Source: Selaginella moellendorffii (lineage: Eukaryota > Streptophyta > Lycopodiopsida > Selaginellales > Selaginellaceae). From it: 64,000 bases of DNA. The first letter of the stretch is position 1. Each line of letters starts with the position of its first letter. The stretch lies in the NCBI RefSeq assembly GCF_000143415.4, contig NW_003314278.1, positions 1,343,666-1,407,665 on the forward strand. Direction: 5' to 3'. Positions 23,700 through 34,740 of the stretch are shown piece by piece. The position numbers were made by a program, and so were the translations under genes. The notes under the pieces are model-generated. The model saw only the letters and a list, made by a program, of their open reading frames with translations. It ran no database searches and was not told where the DNA came from.

Positions 23700-24775
23700 C
23701 CTCCCGCCACTATTGCTGACATATTAATTCATGGTTTTAGAGTCTTGAGCAGAATGGGAGAGCAACAGTTGAATGATTTGGAGATTGTGTTCTCCACTCA
23801 ATGTCAGCAAAAGTTTCTGTATGATGGTTCTCAATTCAGCAGGGGGAATTTTACTGCTCCCACTCCACCAAAGCCTCTGAAACCAATTAGAAATCGAGGG
23901 TATTGGTCTTTAAATGAATTGTTGGCTTTAAATGAAGCAAAGAAGCATGATTTCTTCTTACAGTAGCGAGGTAGCATTCAGGAGGCACAAGACTACAAGC
24001 ATTCATTGGCAACAAGTTTCCGAGTAAGTTTTGGATTTTTTAGACTTCCAGTCATTAACTAAGTTTTCAGCTATTGTTTGACACATGGTGTGAACCATTT
24101 GCCTGGGCAATGCCAATCTCATTGGGAGTATATCTACAAAGAGTTCAACAAAATCAAGTCATATGAATATCATGTTCCTACTGGCAAAAGTAGTACTGGA
24201 ACATGATAATAGAGCAACGTCGTGAAGTTGATTTACCACCAAAGTTCAATGATCAACTCTATGCAATGATGAACGAGTGGCTTTAGGACTATCAAACTAT
24301 AAATTCACAGAGATAGACTTAGGAATCAATGTTTTCACCACCTATATCCCTAAAGGTATGTTTTGTAGTTTTGCTTATAATCACTTTTGGCAATGACAGG
24401 AAACAACAACAATCTTGAAAAGCATAGTTCAGGCCGGCTGAGGAAGAAGTCCTGCACACAACTTGTAGAACAACTTGCAAGAGTGCTGTGTGACAACAAT
24501 GTGAGCCTCATTAATACAATGGAAAATAGTTAGAAGGAAATTTGTTGTTATAATCTGAAGAAGGAAGAATTCATGGAGCGTACTCTGGTTGTGAATAGCC
24601 AGATGGTGAAGAGTGTGGATCAAGTAGCTCAAGCCTTGTTTGCAATTGTTGATTCTTTGGTAAGTCAATTCATTTTCTTATTCCTGAAATTAATTGTAGT
24701 TTACAATGTCATTGATTACTATCTCCAAAGTGATGAAAGAGATGATGAACTGATGAAGATGTGATGATTTACCTG
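23700..24775 (+). pseudogene. Harbinger Myb/SANT-like protein gene relic (H2 ORF1)
   Basis: The blocks IRNRGYWSLNELLALNEAKK (about 23890-23950) and QCQSHWEYIYKEFNKIKSYE (about 24104-24165) belong to the plant Myb/SANT-like domain. REVDLPPKFNDQLYAMMNEW follows near 24225-24290. A C-terminal helical region (RLRKKSCTQLVEQLARVLCD; later ERTLVVNSQMVKSVDQVAQA) runs to about 24665. In Harbinger elements this protein helps carry the transposase to DNA and into the nucleus. Stops near 23965, 24205 and 24532 and changes of frame break it. Confidence 0.7.
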
Positions 24776-24959
24776 ATCAACAATTCTAGGCCAGCATTCC
24801 CCCTTGCATTGCCACTGCCAATATCCTTGGATCGATTCCATCAATTTAGATAGAGCATTTTTGTTGGAAGGACATGAGTGTTCATGTAAAGCTGTTTGTA
24901 TCAGTTGTCTGGCAATAGAAACACAAATGGATCAGAGTTAGATTGAAAGGAAAGAAAGA

Positions 24960-25316
24960 ACTTTGCAAGAGTAAGTACCAAGAATGCCACATTGCAAAAT
25001 GACAATCTTTGTGTATGGTTGATTGAATCCCCTCTCAGTGACCACTGCTCGGGTATCGCCTATAAACTTGGCAATGCTGTGGGGATTCAAGATGAGATTT
25101 TTCCCAAGGGACGAAGGGAGGAAAATACATACTGGAAGTAAAGATTGTTGTGTTATCTTTGACCACCCTGGTACTCACAATCTTCCGGACAACATCCAGG
25201 CCTTCTACCACCCGCCCTACCACCAAATTCATTGGGAATTTCAAAGAATTCATTGGGAAACCAAGTAGGATCCCAACTTCTAGTGATAGAACAGCTTCAA
25301 TGGCCTCAAGCTGCAT
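24960..25316 (-). pseudogene. Cyclophilin-type peptidyl-prolyl isomerase fragment
   Basis: The minus strand reads NLVVGRVVEGLDVVRKIVST (near 25230-25160), the C-terminal half of a cyclophilin fold. After a probable intron with an acceptor CCCACAG near 25066 comes IAKFIGDTRAVVTERGFN. It ends with QPYTKIVILQCGILG near 24975. The GDTRAVVTERGFN wording resembles chloroplast-lumen cyclophilins of plants. The N-terminal half, including the catalytic arginine block, is absent. It sits inside a transposon, so it is most likely a captured gene piece. Confidence 0.65.
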
Positions 25317-25744
25317 TCCCTTGTGTCACCAGCCTCAAGCTGCATTTCCAAGTGCCTTCTGCAGCACCATTCCAAATCATTTTGTTCCCTTTTCCTCTTG
25401 CCGCCAGACGACTCTCATTTAATCATTTTAAAACCTTCCCTATGAGAAGAACAGAAATGAACCTGAATGTTAGAATCAGACCAACACTGGCAGCAGCTAT
25501 GACTCTAAACTCATCATAGCCCCCCTCTCTCTGCTCTCAGCCAGGTTCTCTGCTGCGCCCACATTCAAGCCCTGTACTGAAATCTCCGAATTAAAACCTT
25601 GAAAAATAAAACAAAACTTGCATTTGTGAGCACGCTAAAATAAATAAATTTGTGAGCTTCAAGTGGATTTGTTTAAGTCTACTACATAAGTAATGAGAAT
25701 GTTCCTAAGCTCCATAGCAATGACATGAGGCTCCGGTTGCCAGC
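25317..25744. other. Non-coding stretch inside Harbinger H2
   Basis: It lies between the cyclophilin fragment and the transposase 3' end. No convincing protein similarity is seen, but it may include more of the captured gene because it adjoins its 5' side. Confidence 0.4.
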
Positions 25745-26898
25745 TTTATGGTTGATTAATCACTGGCTCAGGCTCAATGTTTATTTCCCCTATGTCACCT
25801 ATACCAATAATGAAGTTATGCAAAATGCAAGTCATTTTTATGGCACTTGTTAATTGAGTGATGGTCTCAACTTTAACCAACTTCCTAACATCCTCTAATG
25901 ACCTTTAAGCAATCCAAAACTTCTCTCACATACCATCCTCAAAGACGACAAGTAAAAGTTGAATGATTCCCTCAATTTAGTTCCATTTGCACTTGGAAAT
26001 GGTCCAACCACAGAAGCTCATAGTATCCTAAGTCTTCGATGATATACTTGCGAATTTGATATTGGCCTCTTGAGATTATTGGTCCGTTAAGAATCTCACT
26101 TGATTGAGCTCTTCTGTAGAATGAACTTTTCCTCAAAATAATTATATCATTGCAACTCCCAGGATCTCCAACTCAAATATCCAAGAACCTTGCTTCACTA
26201 TCAATGATTACTTGCATAACAATTGAGTTATTCTTGTCCTTGTTGTAATAATTACTTGCATAAGTGTTTCCAGGAAGTTCAACTTCAAAATATGTGTAGT
26301 CAATTGCACCATAGCAATTCAAGAAGCCACAAAAACTCTCAAAACCTATTTTTACTATTGACAGATCTACTGGCCACACAAGAAATTGTCTTAGATGATG
26401 GAATGTTGAGTTAGAGAACTTCTAAAATACTTCCAAACAATTTCTTTAGAAACACCAAAATGCTCTATCAAACTAGCAAAAGAATCATTTAAAGCTAATC
26501 TTCGTAAAGCAATGGCAACTTGTTTACCAACAAAAACATATTGTAAGCTCTTGAATTTAGAGTTAAGCATCCTTGGGCTTGAATAGTACTGGGCTGGGTG
26601 ACTTTCCAGGAAGTCCAAACTCAGGAGCTTACACATATCTAGATGGAATGTTTTTCAAATTTGGAGGCAATGTTGTTTGCATTGATAGAGCAATAAGTTT
26701 GTAGATTGTCATGAACTGCTCCTCAAAAACTTTGAAGAACTCTCTCCACCTTATTGGATCTTGCATTCCAACCTCATCCACCCAATGATGAAACCAATGA
26801 AGAGACCTTAGTCTGATATAGAAATTTCTCTCCTGAAAGAAGTTCAATTGCAACCAACTCCCAACTACTGCCAAGCACATCTGATGATACACTAGCAC
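25745..26898 (-). pseudogene. PIF/Harbinger transposase pseudogene (H2)
   Basis: Read on the minus strand: VAIALRRLALNDSFASLIEH then FGVSKEIVWKYF (helix-turn-helix region, 26540-26440); GAIDYTYFEVELPG (first catalytic Asp, about 26312-26286); VGDPGSCNDIIILRKSS (second Asp, about 26175-26120), preceded by a TGA where Trp is expected; and RMVCERSFGLLKGH (catalytic Glu, near 25940-25905). CILHNFIIGIG is near 25800. The full DDE series can be traced, but it is split by stops and frameshifts. The enzyme would cut and paste the element. Confidence 0.75.
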
Positions 26899-27199
26899 TA
26901 ATTGTTGTTAAAGAGTAACTTCAAGCCTCTCATCCTCAAGATCTTCTCTAAGACACCTTCTAGATCTTCTATAAGCAACAACTAACTGATCAATTGTAGC
27001 AGCAGCCACAACAACCACAGAAACCACAATAGTTGCCCTATTCATCCCACATGAACCCTAATGATGTAGCATTAATCAATGACAAATCAGCATTGACTCA
27101 ATGGTAACTTGATTTTGGAATATTCTAGAATAATCTGATGTGGATGATGGTTACATGTATAGCATTTTATCACTGTCAGTGCATAGAAAATGACAGTGA

Positions 27200-27704
27200 T
27201 GATCACATAGCATCTCTAAGCAAACCAACATAGGATATACCTAGGTATTCTTGAATATTCTATAATCTAATTGTTGATGTTTATTTAGACTAATCTTGTA
27301 TTTATTCAAAACATTTAATAATGGTCATCACATTGACTACAAAGAGTTGACTATATAGTTGACTGATAGTTCTAGCAAAAAGATGTTGTTTTGAGAACTA
27401 CATTGTAGTTCAATGTTTGGACATGTGTTTGTAAATGTGATTTTATGGCAAGGAAGCAAGAGCAATAGGAGGTCCTCTAGACAAGCTAACTTTTGAAGTT
27501 TAACCAGCTGTTACAGCTGTAGAGGGCTAGCTTTTGATTTTTTTTTGGTTGTTCTCTAGGCCCAATCTGTTAAGAGTGATGCAAAGAGACTGTTATTGAT
27601 CAGGCCAGGGATTTCCAACTCAAAGCTATGTTTCTCATACCTAAAAAGTGTATCCATGAAATATATATATATATCCTCTTGTGGTTTCTCTTCTAAATTA
27701 GAAG
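27200..27704. other. AT-rich stretch without recognisable gene
   Basis: It contains an (AT)n run near 27660-27675 and nothing else I can name. The last part could be extra 3' sequence of the fucosidase fragment that follows. Confidence 0.4.
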
Positions 27705-27833
27705 ATGAGTGCCTGAGGTTGTACATATTGAAGTCCAAACCAAAGAAGCAGATCAATGGATCTCCCCGTGATGCATCAATTATCAGCTGAACGAGGCAAG
27801 CAGCATATATTTGATCCTCTTCTAGTCAATTTG
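27705..27833 (-). pseudogene. FUC1: Alpha-L-fucosidase 3'-end fragment
   Basis: This 129-bp piece matches the 3' end of the fucosidase pseudogene at about 49380-49505 with roughly 15 mismatches and small indels. The minus strand reads ICFFGLDFNMYNLRH, against ICFFGLYFDMYNLRH in the larger copy. Nothing else of the gene is present nearby. Confidence 0.65.
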
Positions 27834-28869
27834 CTTTGAAAAGCAATTTTTGTTTAGATCTAATGCAAAGTCTTCCACAAATTAGCTATCATATGTTTGA
27901 AAAGCTACTTAATGTCATTCCATAAGCAAATTGATTTATAACAGGCTATCATGCATTACACAATTTGACTTTTGTATTGATTCCACAGGGAAATTTCACA
28001 GAATGGTCTCCACAGCCCGTTCATATTAGTCTCTAGCGTTAATTTAGTTTGCCTAAAATTTGCCAAAAGCTCTTTCTAATTCCACAATTGTAAGGGCAAA
28101 GTTGGATATAAGTTAAAGGGTAAGACCCACTATGAAGCAAACAAACTACTCTAGAATTAACTATCACATGCTAAAGTTTTTACACTGAATTTTACTTAAC
28201 CATACTAAGCATGGGCAGAAAAGGAAGATCCTCTTGCACACCTAGGTGGAAAGATTAAGGATTGACAACTCTCTATATTCATAATAGAAGTTGAATAGGG
28301 GATTGGGGTAAACAAAATAAAAATATTTATCAGTGATCCATCACATCTATCAGAAAATACATTTTTCTTATAGACTCAGATAAAAGTTGGTTGATCCCCA
28401 CTCTGTGTGACTAAGCAAAAGAATGAAAAAGCAAAAACTAAACTATCTTGTGTGTCTAACTAGGCTAGCGAATGATAGATTTAACAAAATTACTTAAACA
28501 GCTCGATGAATTACCGAGCAAAATACTTGACAATATTCTACTCATGTTATACAAAAGTCTAACTCCTTATATCTTTACTATTGTCAAAGAAAGTGTGATA
28601 ATACTTTATAGGTACATAAAATAAATAAAACTTATATATGTGGAATTACCTATACAAAAAGAAAATAGGATTAAAATTCTTCCTATATAAAGAGATAGTT
28701 TGTATATCTGAGCTAAATGCAAATCCTGAGTATTATAACTTATAAAGGATTTATAAAATTTTGCCTACTAAACAATTGCTAAATTTTATGCAATCTTTAG
28801 GCAAAAAAGCTATTGTGGGAACTTTAATGGTTCACAATAAAGCTTGGATACCCATAGGCAGAAATACAC
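27834..28869. other. AT-rich stretch without recognisable gene
   Basis: Both strands are stop-rich. No repeat copies of other parts of the window were noticed. It may hold the 5' end of the retroelement that follows, but no LTR pair was found. Confidence 0.4.
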
Positions 28870-31420
28870 TTGGTGATAATTAGGTTAATAGACGTTGGAT
28901 CAATTCTAAATTTGAATTGGTAAGTAACAAAATTTTGTGGAGTAAAAATCTTTTAAGATGGACCACATTTGAGCAAGATAGATATGCTCTAAAAAACAAT
29001 GTTTGTTGCTCAAAAAAAATTTGGAACTTTTGTATAAGAAATGTTCTAGACATTTGGCCTCTAAAGGAAAGTTATCCCTATTTCGAAATTGGTTGGAAAA
29101 TTAGATACTTGCTCCTAAGAGTAACTGATAGGCTAATTTACAAGAGGGATACATTGCATATCAAAGCCTCATACCACTCATTCCACAAACGAGGCATAAT
29201 AACTAAACTTGCCATAATAACAACACCAACAAGCTTCAAAATATATAGGCATAGACCAATAATTGATCGTACTTATAAAGCTTTAAATGGCATAATCTTT
29301 ATGTATAAAATTGTCACTATCTATACCAAACAAAGTGATAGATATACAATATTTCTCTCACAATCTAATGAGCAAAAGGCAGTTTAAAAAAAAATATTCA
29401 CAAGATCTAAAATGAAATTACAAGGCACTTGCTTGTGATATTTGTGATATTAACCTCCTTTTAGAAAAGACTAAATCATTGCTCAATCAAGCTAGAGAAA
29501 AATTTGAAAGAGAGCGAGCTAAAAGTATATTGGGTATACCTCAACGAAGAGGAGATCAAAAATTTAAATATGATTTTGATGGTCATCCAGAATATATGAA
29601 TCCATACACTACTCCTCTTTGGCAACATTGGGACATAGAAAATTCCTCTACTTCAACTGAGAGTATTGGAACACAAAACAACTGTAGTGATCGCCCACAA
29701 AAAAAAGAAGCGCTAAATTTACAACCTTTACCCTTTGACAGTGATCCAGGTTCCCTTACGAACTAAACACTTGTTTGCCTATACTATTTACAAAATAAAA
29801 TATTTCCTAACAAATTGCAATGAACACAATAACAATTGCAGGAACACCAATAGACAACGTCATTACATATCCATCTTTTTTTGAAATTAAAGGAGAGGAC
29901 CCACAACTACATATTAAGCAATATATAGAAGTAATTAAGCTTAATCAAGAAAATAAGCAAAAAAAAATTAAATTCCCCTATACACACAAAAACAAAGTCA
30001 AAGACTGGTATTATGATAATGATGTTAAAAATCTTGGCACGTTCTTAAAAGTTTTCTCTATATAAACAAATCTAGGAGAAAACTATAATAAGTTACAAAA
30101 GGTTCATCAAGGAAAATCTAAGACAATTAAGGAATATAGAACTCGATTTAACAAGCATTATAAGTATTAGTGTTCGACAAAATGCACCTACGCGTATATA
30201 TATAGATCCTTAAGAAAATTTATTGTGAACATACGATAAAGAGAGTTAATGTAGATTTCGATGATTTTAAAAAAAACCATAATTGCCTACTAAGATCTCA
30301 TAAAATAATCTGACATGGTAGATATGGTGAAGTCAGACAAAAAAACAACTTTTATAGACAAAGAAACTATTAAAGAGCCTTAAATTGCAAATCAATCTCA
30401 AATAAGGGATTTGATATATTAAATGCATAAATAAAGGCCATAACAAAGAAGAATACAAAGTTCAACTAATCAAGTGCTAATTTTGTGAAAAATAACAGTA
30501 TTTAGCTAAGGAGTGTAAAACTTTGTTTAAACAACTCTGAAGCCAACAGGCAGCTTGAGTTAATAAAACAACATGTAGGAAAAACTATCCATTTGACAAT
30601 AAAAGTTCTTGTAAAAAAAACCATTATAATGATAATCGAAGTGCCAAATGTGAATACTCATGTGCTAAAAGGCTAAATGACCATCGAGGTTATCCACCTA
30701 GGGGTAATTTTTGAGATTATCCACCTAGCCATGAAGAAAATAAGCCTAGAGACTATAATTGACCTAGAGAATATGATTAATCTAGAGGTTATAATAAGCC
30801 TAGAGAATATGAAAACCCTAGGAGTTGTAGTCAAGGTAAACTCCTATTTGCTATCCTATACTATACAATCAAGCTGAATCATCAAGCAAGAATGATAGGC
30901 CTCTTAAAGGTACACAACCTGCAGCTAGGCACATTAGAAGTACCACAGGTTGTGTATCTTTAGGAGGCCTATCATTCTTACTTGATGATTTAGCTTGATT
31001 GTATAGTATAGGATAGCAAATAGGAGTTTTAACTTGATCATACTCTTTTGGTTTTTCATATTCTCTAGGCTTATTATAACCTCTAGGTTAATTATATTCT
31101 CTAGGTCAATTATAGTCTCTAGGCCTATTTTCTTCATGGCTAGGTGGATAATCTCGAAAATTACCCCTAGGTGGATAATCTTGATGGTCATCTAGCCTTT
31201 TAGCACATGAGTATTCATGTTTGGCACTTCGATTATCATTATAATCATTTCTTTTACAATAACTTTTATTGTCAAATGGATAGCTTCATTTTATTAACTC
31301 AACTTGATTGTATAGTATAGGATAGCGTGCCTAGCTGTAGGTTGTGTTGATAGCAAATAGGATTTTCCTCATGGCTAGGTGGATAATCTCGAAAATTACC
31401 CAAGTACAAACTCAATTATG
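28870..31420 (+). mobile_element. Degenerate retroelement E, gag-like region and hairpin
   Basis: Three open stretches lie in series: 28917-29387 (156 residues), 29479-29766 (95 residues) and 29820-30065 (81 residues). The third (PSFFEIKGEDPQLHIKQYIE, later KNKVKDWYYDND) resembles an LTR-retrotransposon gag core. Near 30473-30518 a zinc-knuckle relic reads KC*FCEK*QYLAKEC, with His changed to Tyr and two stops. It is followed by PREY/PRGY repeats (30690-30820). The first open stretch, with IIDRTYKALNGI near its end, matches no family I know. No intact pol follows. Confidence 0.55.
30590..31285. repeat. Long inverted repeat, about 340-bp arms and a loop near 20-30 bp
   Basis: The left arm (about 30590-30925) and right arm (about 30945-31285) are near-perfect reverse complements. 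Both encode the same gag-like phrase (VIHLGVIFEIIHLAMKK) on opposite strands and share GGATAGCAAATAGGAG-type DNA near the centre. Differences are single bases and a few short indels. A further broken piece of the same sequence continues to about 31420. A transcript across it would fold into a long hairpin. Confidence 0.85.
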
Positions 31421-31871
31421 CTGTCCTTAAAATAACACAACCAGATTATGTCTACAAAACTCTATATTGCAAACATTAGCTAAAAATTACTTGCACAAAC
31501 CAAAACTAGAAAAATAGTTTCTTATATATAGAGCAAGGCAACTAAAAAAGGTCTATGCCCATTATTTCCACTATACAATTGGAAAAAAAAAATCAATCTA
31601 AAAACTCAAATTTATAATTGAGAGGAAAGCTTAGATGGTTTTGAAGAACAATAAATTTTAAAAGATTTTCTTGAAATTAACCTAATTTCAGAAGTTGATC
31701 TTTATTTAATACTCAAAGGAATACTTAGACAACCCCTAAACAAAAAATTAGTTCGGATATAAAAGATTTTTCCTTATAGAAGGATTCTACTTATAAAATT
31801 GATCAACAGAAAAACTATGTTTTGCATGTTTCTTTTGATCAACCACTTGAGCAAATCAATTTAGTAAATCA
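31421..31871. other. Stop-rich retroelement-like stretch
   Basis: The plus frames contain phrases such as EVDLYLILKGILRQPLNKKL that look like decayed coding DNA, but no family is recognisable. It lies between the hairpin and a SEC16 scrap. Confidence 0.35.
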
Positions 31872-31979
31872 ACAGCACTTCAACCTCAACCAGTTCTAGC
31901 ATCTGCTATAGTGATGCAACATAGGTGAAATACTTTTATTAAGCTACTCTATTGCTTAAGGAGTGCATGTTGACTTGTC
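31872..31979 (+). pseudogene. SEC16: SEC16 scrap, copy S4 (exon end plus intron)
   Basis: About 108 bp match 52332-52439 of copy S2, starting at the CTTCAACCTCAAC phrase and including the intron sequence GTGAAATACTTTTAT and TGCTTAAGGAGTGCATGTTG. It ends just before the acceptor AG. Inclusion of intron DNA shows it was moved as DNA, not RNA. Confidence 0.8.
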
Positions 31980-31989
31980 AAAGTATGTT

Positions 31990-33000
31990 ATGCAGAGGCA
32001 TCCTATCAAACAAACTCTTGGCTTGAATCAAATCCCCACCCAAACTAGTGTATTGCAAAGCATTCTCCCAGTTGAGCCTTAGGATCCAGTTTAGTGTATT
32101 TCCCTCTCTGATGTATTGTCCTGATCCTTTTACCGAAGGCCATCCTGGGAACTGGGACCTCCTTGGGAACTATACATGGAAACAGTGCACCACTGTTATG
32201 GGGATAAAAAACAATACCTTGAGGTGATGGGGTTGCTTCCATAACAAAGATGATTTGAGTCTCAGCACCATCAAGCATTATCCAATCACAAACCTCGATA
32301 ACTTCAGTTTGTAAAGCAAGATGAAGGCGATCACAAGCGATGCTGCCTTAAGCTTTGATGTGGACTTTTCATCCTGGGTTGTAATGGGTTGTCATGAGGC
32401 CATGTTTGCTCCAAGCTGACATTAAACAAATACCTGACTTTACCTTTTTCATTGTATCATACCTTGTCCACTGCTGAGGAAGAAAAACAAGATCCCAACA
32501 AGAACTTTGCTGTAAGTGATGGCTTGCTAGCTCTTTGTAGATCCAATAAGTTTTTGATCGAAGCTCCCACATTTCTATGCCACCTAGGCCAAAAACCTCT
32601 ACCCAAGCCTGGAGCTGAACAGTCACCTATATACTGTTGATTACTGTTCTTATGCACTACGTTGAAGAACAAGCAATCAGCTAATGCCTCTGTCAGATGG
32701 TCTGGTTCTTTCTGACTTAACCTGGGTAGGAGTGTGACTTCCATATCTTCAACATCTCTTTTGCTATTCCATCCTGGACTTTCTTTGTGTTGAGAGGAGC
32801 AATGCCAATCGATTCCTTGTTTCTAGTTACCACTCTGTTTAGGCAAGATCTTCTGCAGCTAAGCTCTGAAGAGGAGGTGCCAGCTCTGGTTTCGTGGATA
32901 TAAACCTGACACAAGCACTTTGAAGAGAAGAGCTTTGGATTGAATTCCTGGGTGTGGCACATTCTGAATAACTGAATTCCACTCTACTTTTGCCCAGACT
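31990..33000 (-). pseudogene. Possible LINE-type non-LTR retrotransposon fragment
   Basis: The minus strand reads, across frameshifts, phrases such as FRNSSRCKVWAKVEWNSVIQ, LFKVLVSGLYPRNQSWHLLF and QKILPKQSGN. Their wording and order recall the region after the RT core in plant LINEs. Further down are HRNVGASIKNLLDLQRASKP and SYNEKGKVRYLF-like phrases. No YADD box or endonuclease is seen. The identification is by resemblance only and could be wrong. Confidence 0.35.
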
Positions 33001-33029
33001 TTGCACCTGCTGGAGTTTCTAAAGTTTCT

Positions 33030-33210
33030 ACATATGTTGTTGGTGATCAAGTGTTGGTGAGTTATCGGGTGTTGCGGATCCAAGGTTTTTGCTGCGTAGG
33101 TCCTTATCACATCGTCCAACAAGTTGGTCCACAAATCTATGTGGTGACACTCAATGCACAACGTCAAGAGAAGATCCATGTGAAGCGGTTAGCTCGATAT
33201 TGTGTGTGAA
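33030..33210 (+). pseudogene. Gypsy integrase C-terminal fragment
   Basis: The plus frame reads GDQVLVSYRVLRIQGFCCVG then PYHIVQQVGPQIYVVTLNAQ and QEKIHVKRLARYCV before a stop at about 33208. This is the beta-barrel end of a Ty3/gypsy integrase. The remainder of that element is not seen upstream. Confidence 0.7.
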
Positions 33211-33949
33211 CGGATTGATGTAAGGATTCTACCATATATTCTATGATAGATATAGATAAACTCAACAAGATTGGAATACACTAACTTTTTAATAATAATA
33301 AATAAAAATTTTTTAATGTGTATTTATGGAGCCCACAAGAGTAGGAGTGAGGTGTTATTAAATTATGAATCCCACATTATTTATATGCTCATATGATCCT
33401 GAGGTTTAGGGATATGAGGGAGTAAGTTTTATGTAGAGGGAGGAAAAATAAGAATTAATTAGAGTGAAAATACGAGTTATTGTGAAATTAGAGTATAATG
33501 TGAGTTAAGAGTTAACACGAGCTAAGAGTAAAAACGTGATGTAGCAGCTTAAAAGAGGGAAGTAGGAATGCTCAGATGGAGTTCCACCAGGTAGAAAAGA
33601 CAAGTCATACCTCAAGCCTCGGATTGCTCTCACCCGGTTGCCTACTTTAACCAAGCCCCGAACCACCCAGCAGTCTTGGCGCACAAGGATGACATCAGCC
33701 CTAACCTCTTGCTCCACTGCTCCTACTTCTGAGCTGCTAGCAGCTTCTCCCCTCCTTAAAAAAAAAGGTCTGTTGTTCTCTTGGAGTTCAAGAGGCATCC
33801 TCTTCACCGTCTCCTCTGTTTTTGCTAGCTAGTTAGCTCTTACAAGAAGGAGCACAAGCCAAGTTCAGCTCCATGCTCAGCTCTATCATCTCCTCTTTAA
33901 GACACCTCACCTCTTTGAAGCCATTCAGGAGAGCTAGCACGCTTCACGT
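33211..33949. other. Stretch of uncertain content
   Basis: It is AT-rich to about 33530. A 100-residue minus-strand open frame follows (33807-33505: VRADVILVRQDCWVVRGLVK, then VGNRVRAIRGLRYDLSFLPG). The frame looks protein-like but matches no family I know. It might be retroelement DNA or a small gene. Confidence 0.35.
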
Positions 33950-34413
33950 CTAGACGTCCCCCCCTTTTTTCCTTTTTGCGATTGTCTCTTCAAACTCATC
34001 ATACTTATTTAACTCACCAAACCTTACCAAGCCGAGTGCAGGTTTTGAAACCCCATGAGTCACCTTGGCCTTTTTCCATCTTCCAGTTGAGCTCTCCAAC
34101 AATCTTGACATGCGGATACGTGCAAACTGCTCCTTGAGCCAGGACCATTTCTCCCGGAGACAACTTATGCTACAACACTCTCTGCTCAACGATCTCAATG
34201 TGGAAAGATCCACAAAGCTGTCCCACTCATCATAGTTGTAGAAGAAATCATCCTCATACTGCATCTGCAACCTTGCTCGAGCCCGAGCCTCCGCCATCGC
34301 AAGCTTCTCCCTCATCTTGATCAGCTCACACGAGGCGGCAAAACAAGTCCAGGTCCTGAGGAACAACAATGGAATACACCTTTCCCAGGTACCTGTCTCG
34401 AAACCTGTGAAAG
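33950..34413 (-). CDS. 3' end of an unidentified gene, interrupted by the gap
   Basis: The minus strand reads an open stretch from the gap to a stop at 33950. It contains CELIKMREKLAMAEARARAR, DEWDSFVDLSTLRSLSRECC, WSWLKEQFARIRMSRLLESS and a basic end (AKRKKGGDV). The Ala/Arg-rich part may form a helix or coiled coil. A probable splice acceptor (CACAG) lies by the gap edge at about 34405. No family is recognised. Upstream exons are in or beyond the unsequenced bases. Confidence 0.4.
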
Positions 34414-34740
34414 NNNNNNNNNNNNNNNNNNNNNNNNNNNNNNNNNNNNNNNNNNNNNNNNNNNNNNNNNNNNNNNNNNNNNNNNNNNNNNNNNNNNNNN
34501 NNNNNNNNNNNNNNNNNNNNNNNNNNNNNNNNNNNNNNNNNNNNNNNNNNNNNNNNNNNNNNNNNNNNNNNNNNNNNNNNNNNNNNNNNNNNNNNNNNNN
34601 NNNNNNNNNNNNNNNNNNNNNNNNNNNNNNNNNNNNNNNNNNNNNNNNNNNNNNNNNNNNNNNNNNNNNNNNNNNNNNNNNNNNNNNNNNNNNNNNNNNN
34701 NNNNNNNNNNNNNNNNNNNNNNNNNNNNNNNNNNNNNNNN
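34414..34740. other. Assembly gap (327 N)
   Basis: The sequence is undetermined. The true length is unknown, and it cuts the minus-strand gene that ends at 33950. Confidence 1.

Larger units (their letters stand above)
23591..27199. mobile_element. PIF/Harbinger-type DNA transposon H2 with convergent genes
   Basis: A Myb/SANT-like gene relic (plus) and a DDE transposase relic (minus) face each other, the usual two-gene content of PIF/Harbinger elements. The proposed ends share TCACTGTCATTTT (23591-23603) and its inverse AAAATGACAGTGA (27187-27199). That is short and the target duplication is unclear, so the borders are tentative. A cyclophilin gene fragment lies between the two genes. All coding parts carry lesions. 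Confidence 0.55.

Noticed and set aside
28870-31420. Possible endogenous pararetrovirus
   Set aside because: A zinc-knuckle relic and gag-like wording exist, but no movement protein, no viral-type pol order and no tRNA-Met site could be shown; a decayed LTR element is simpler.
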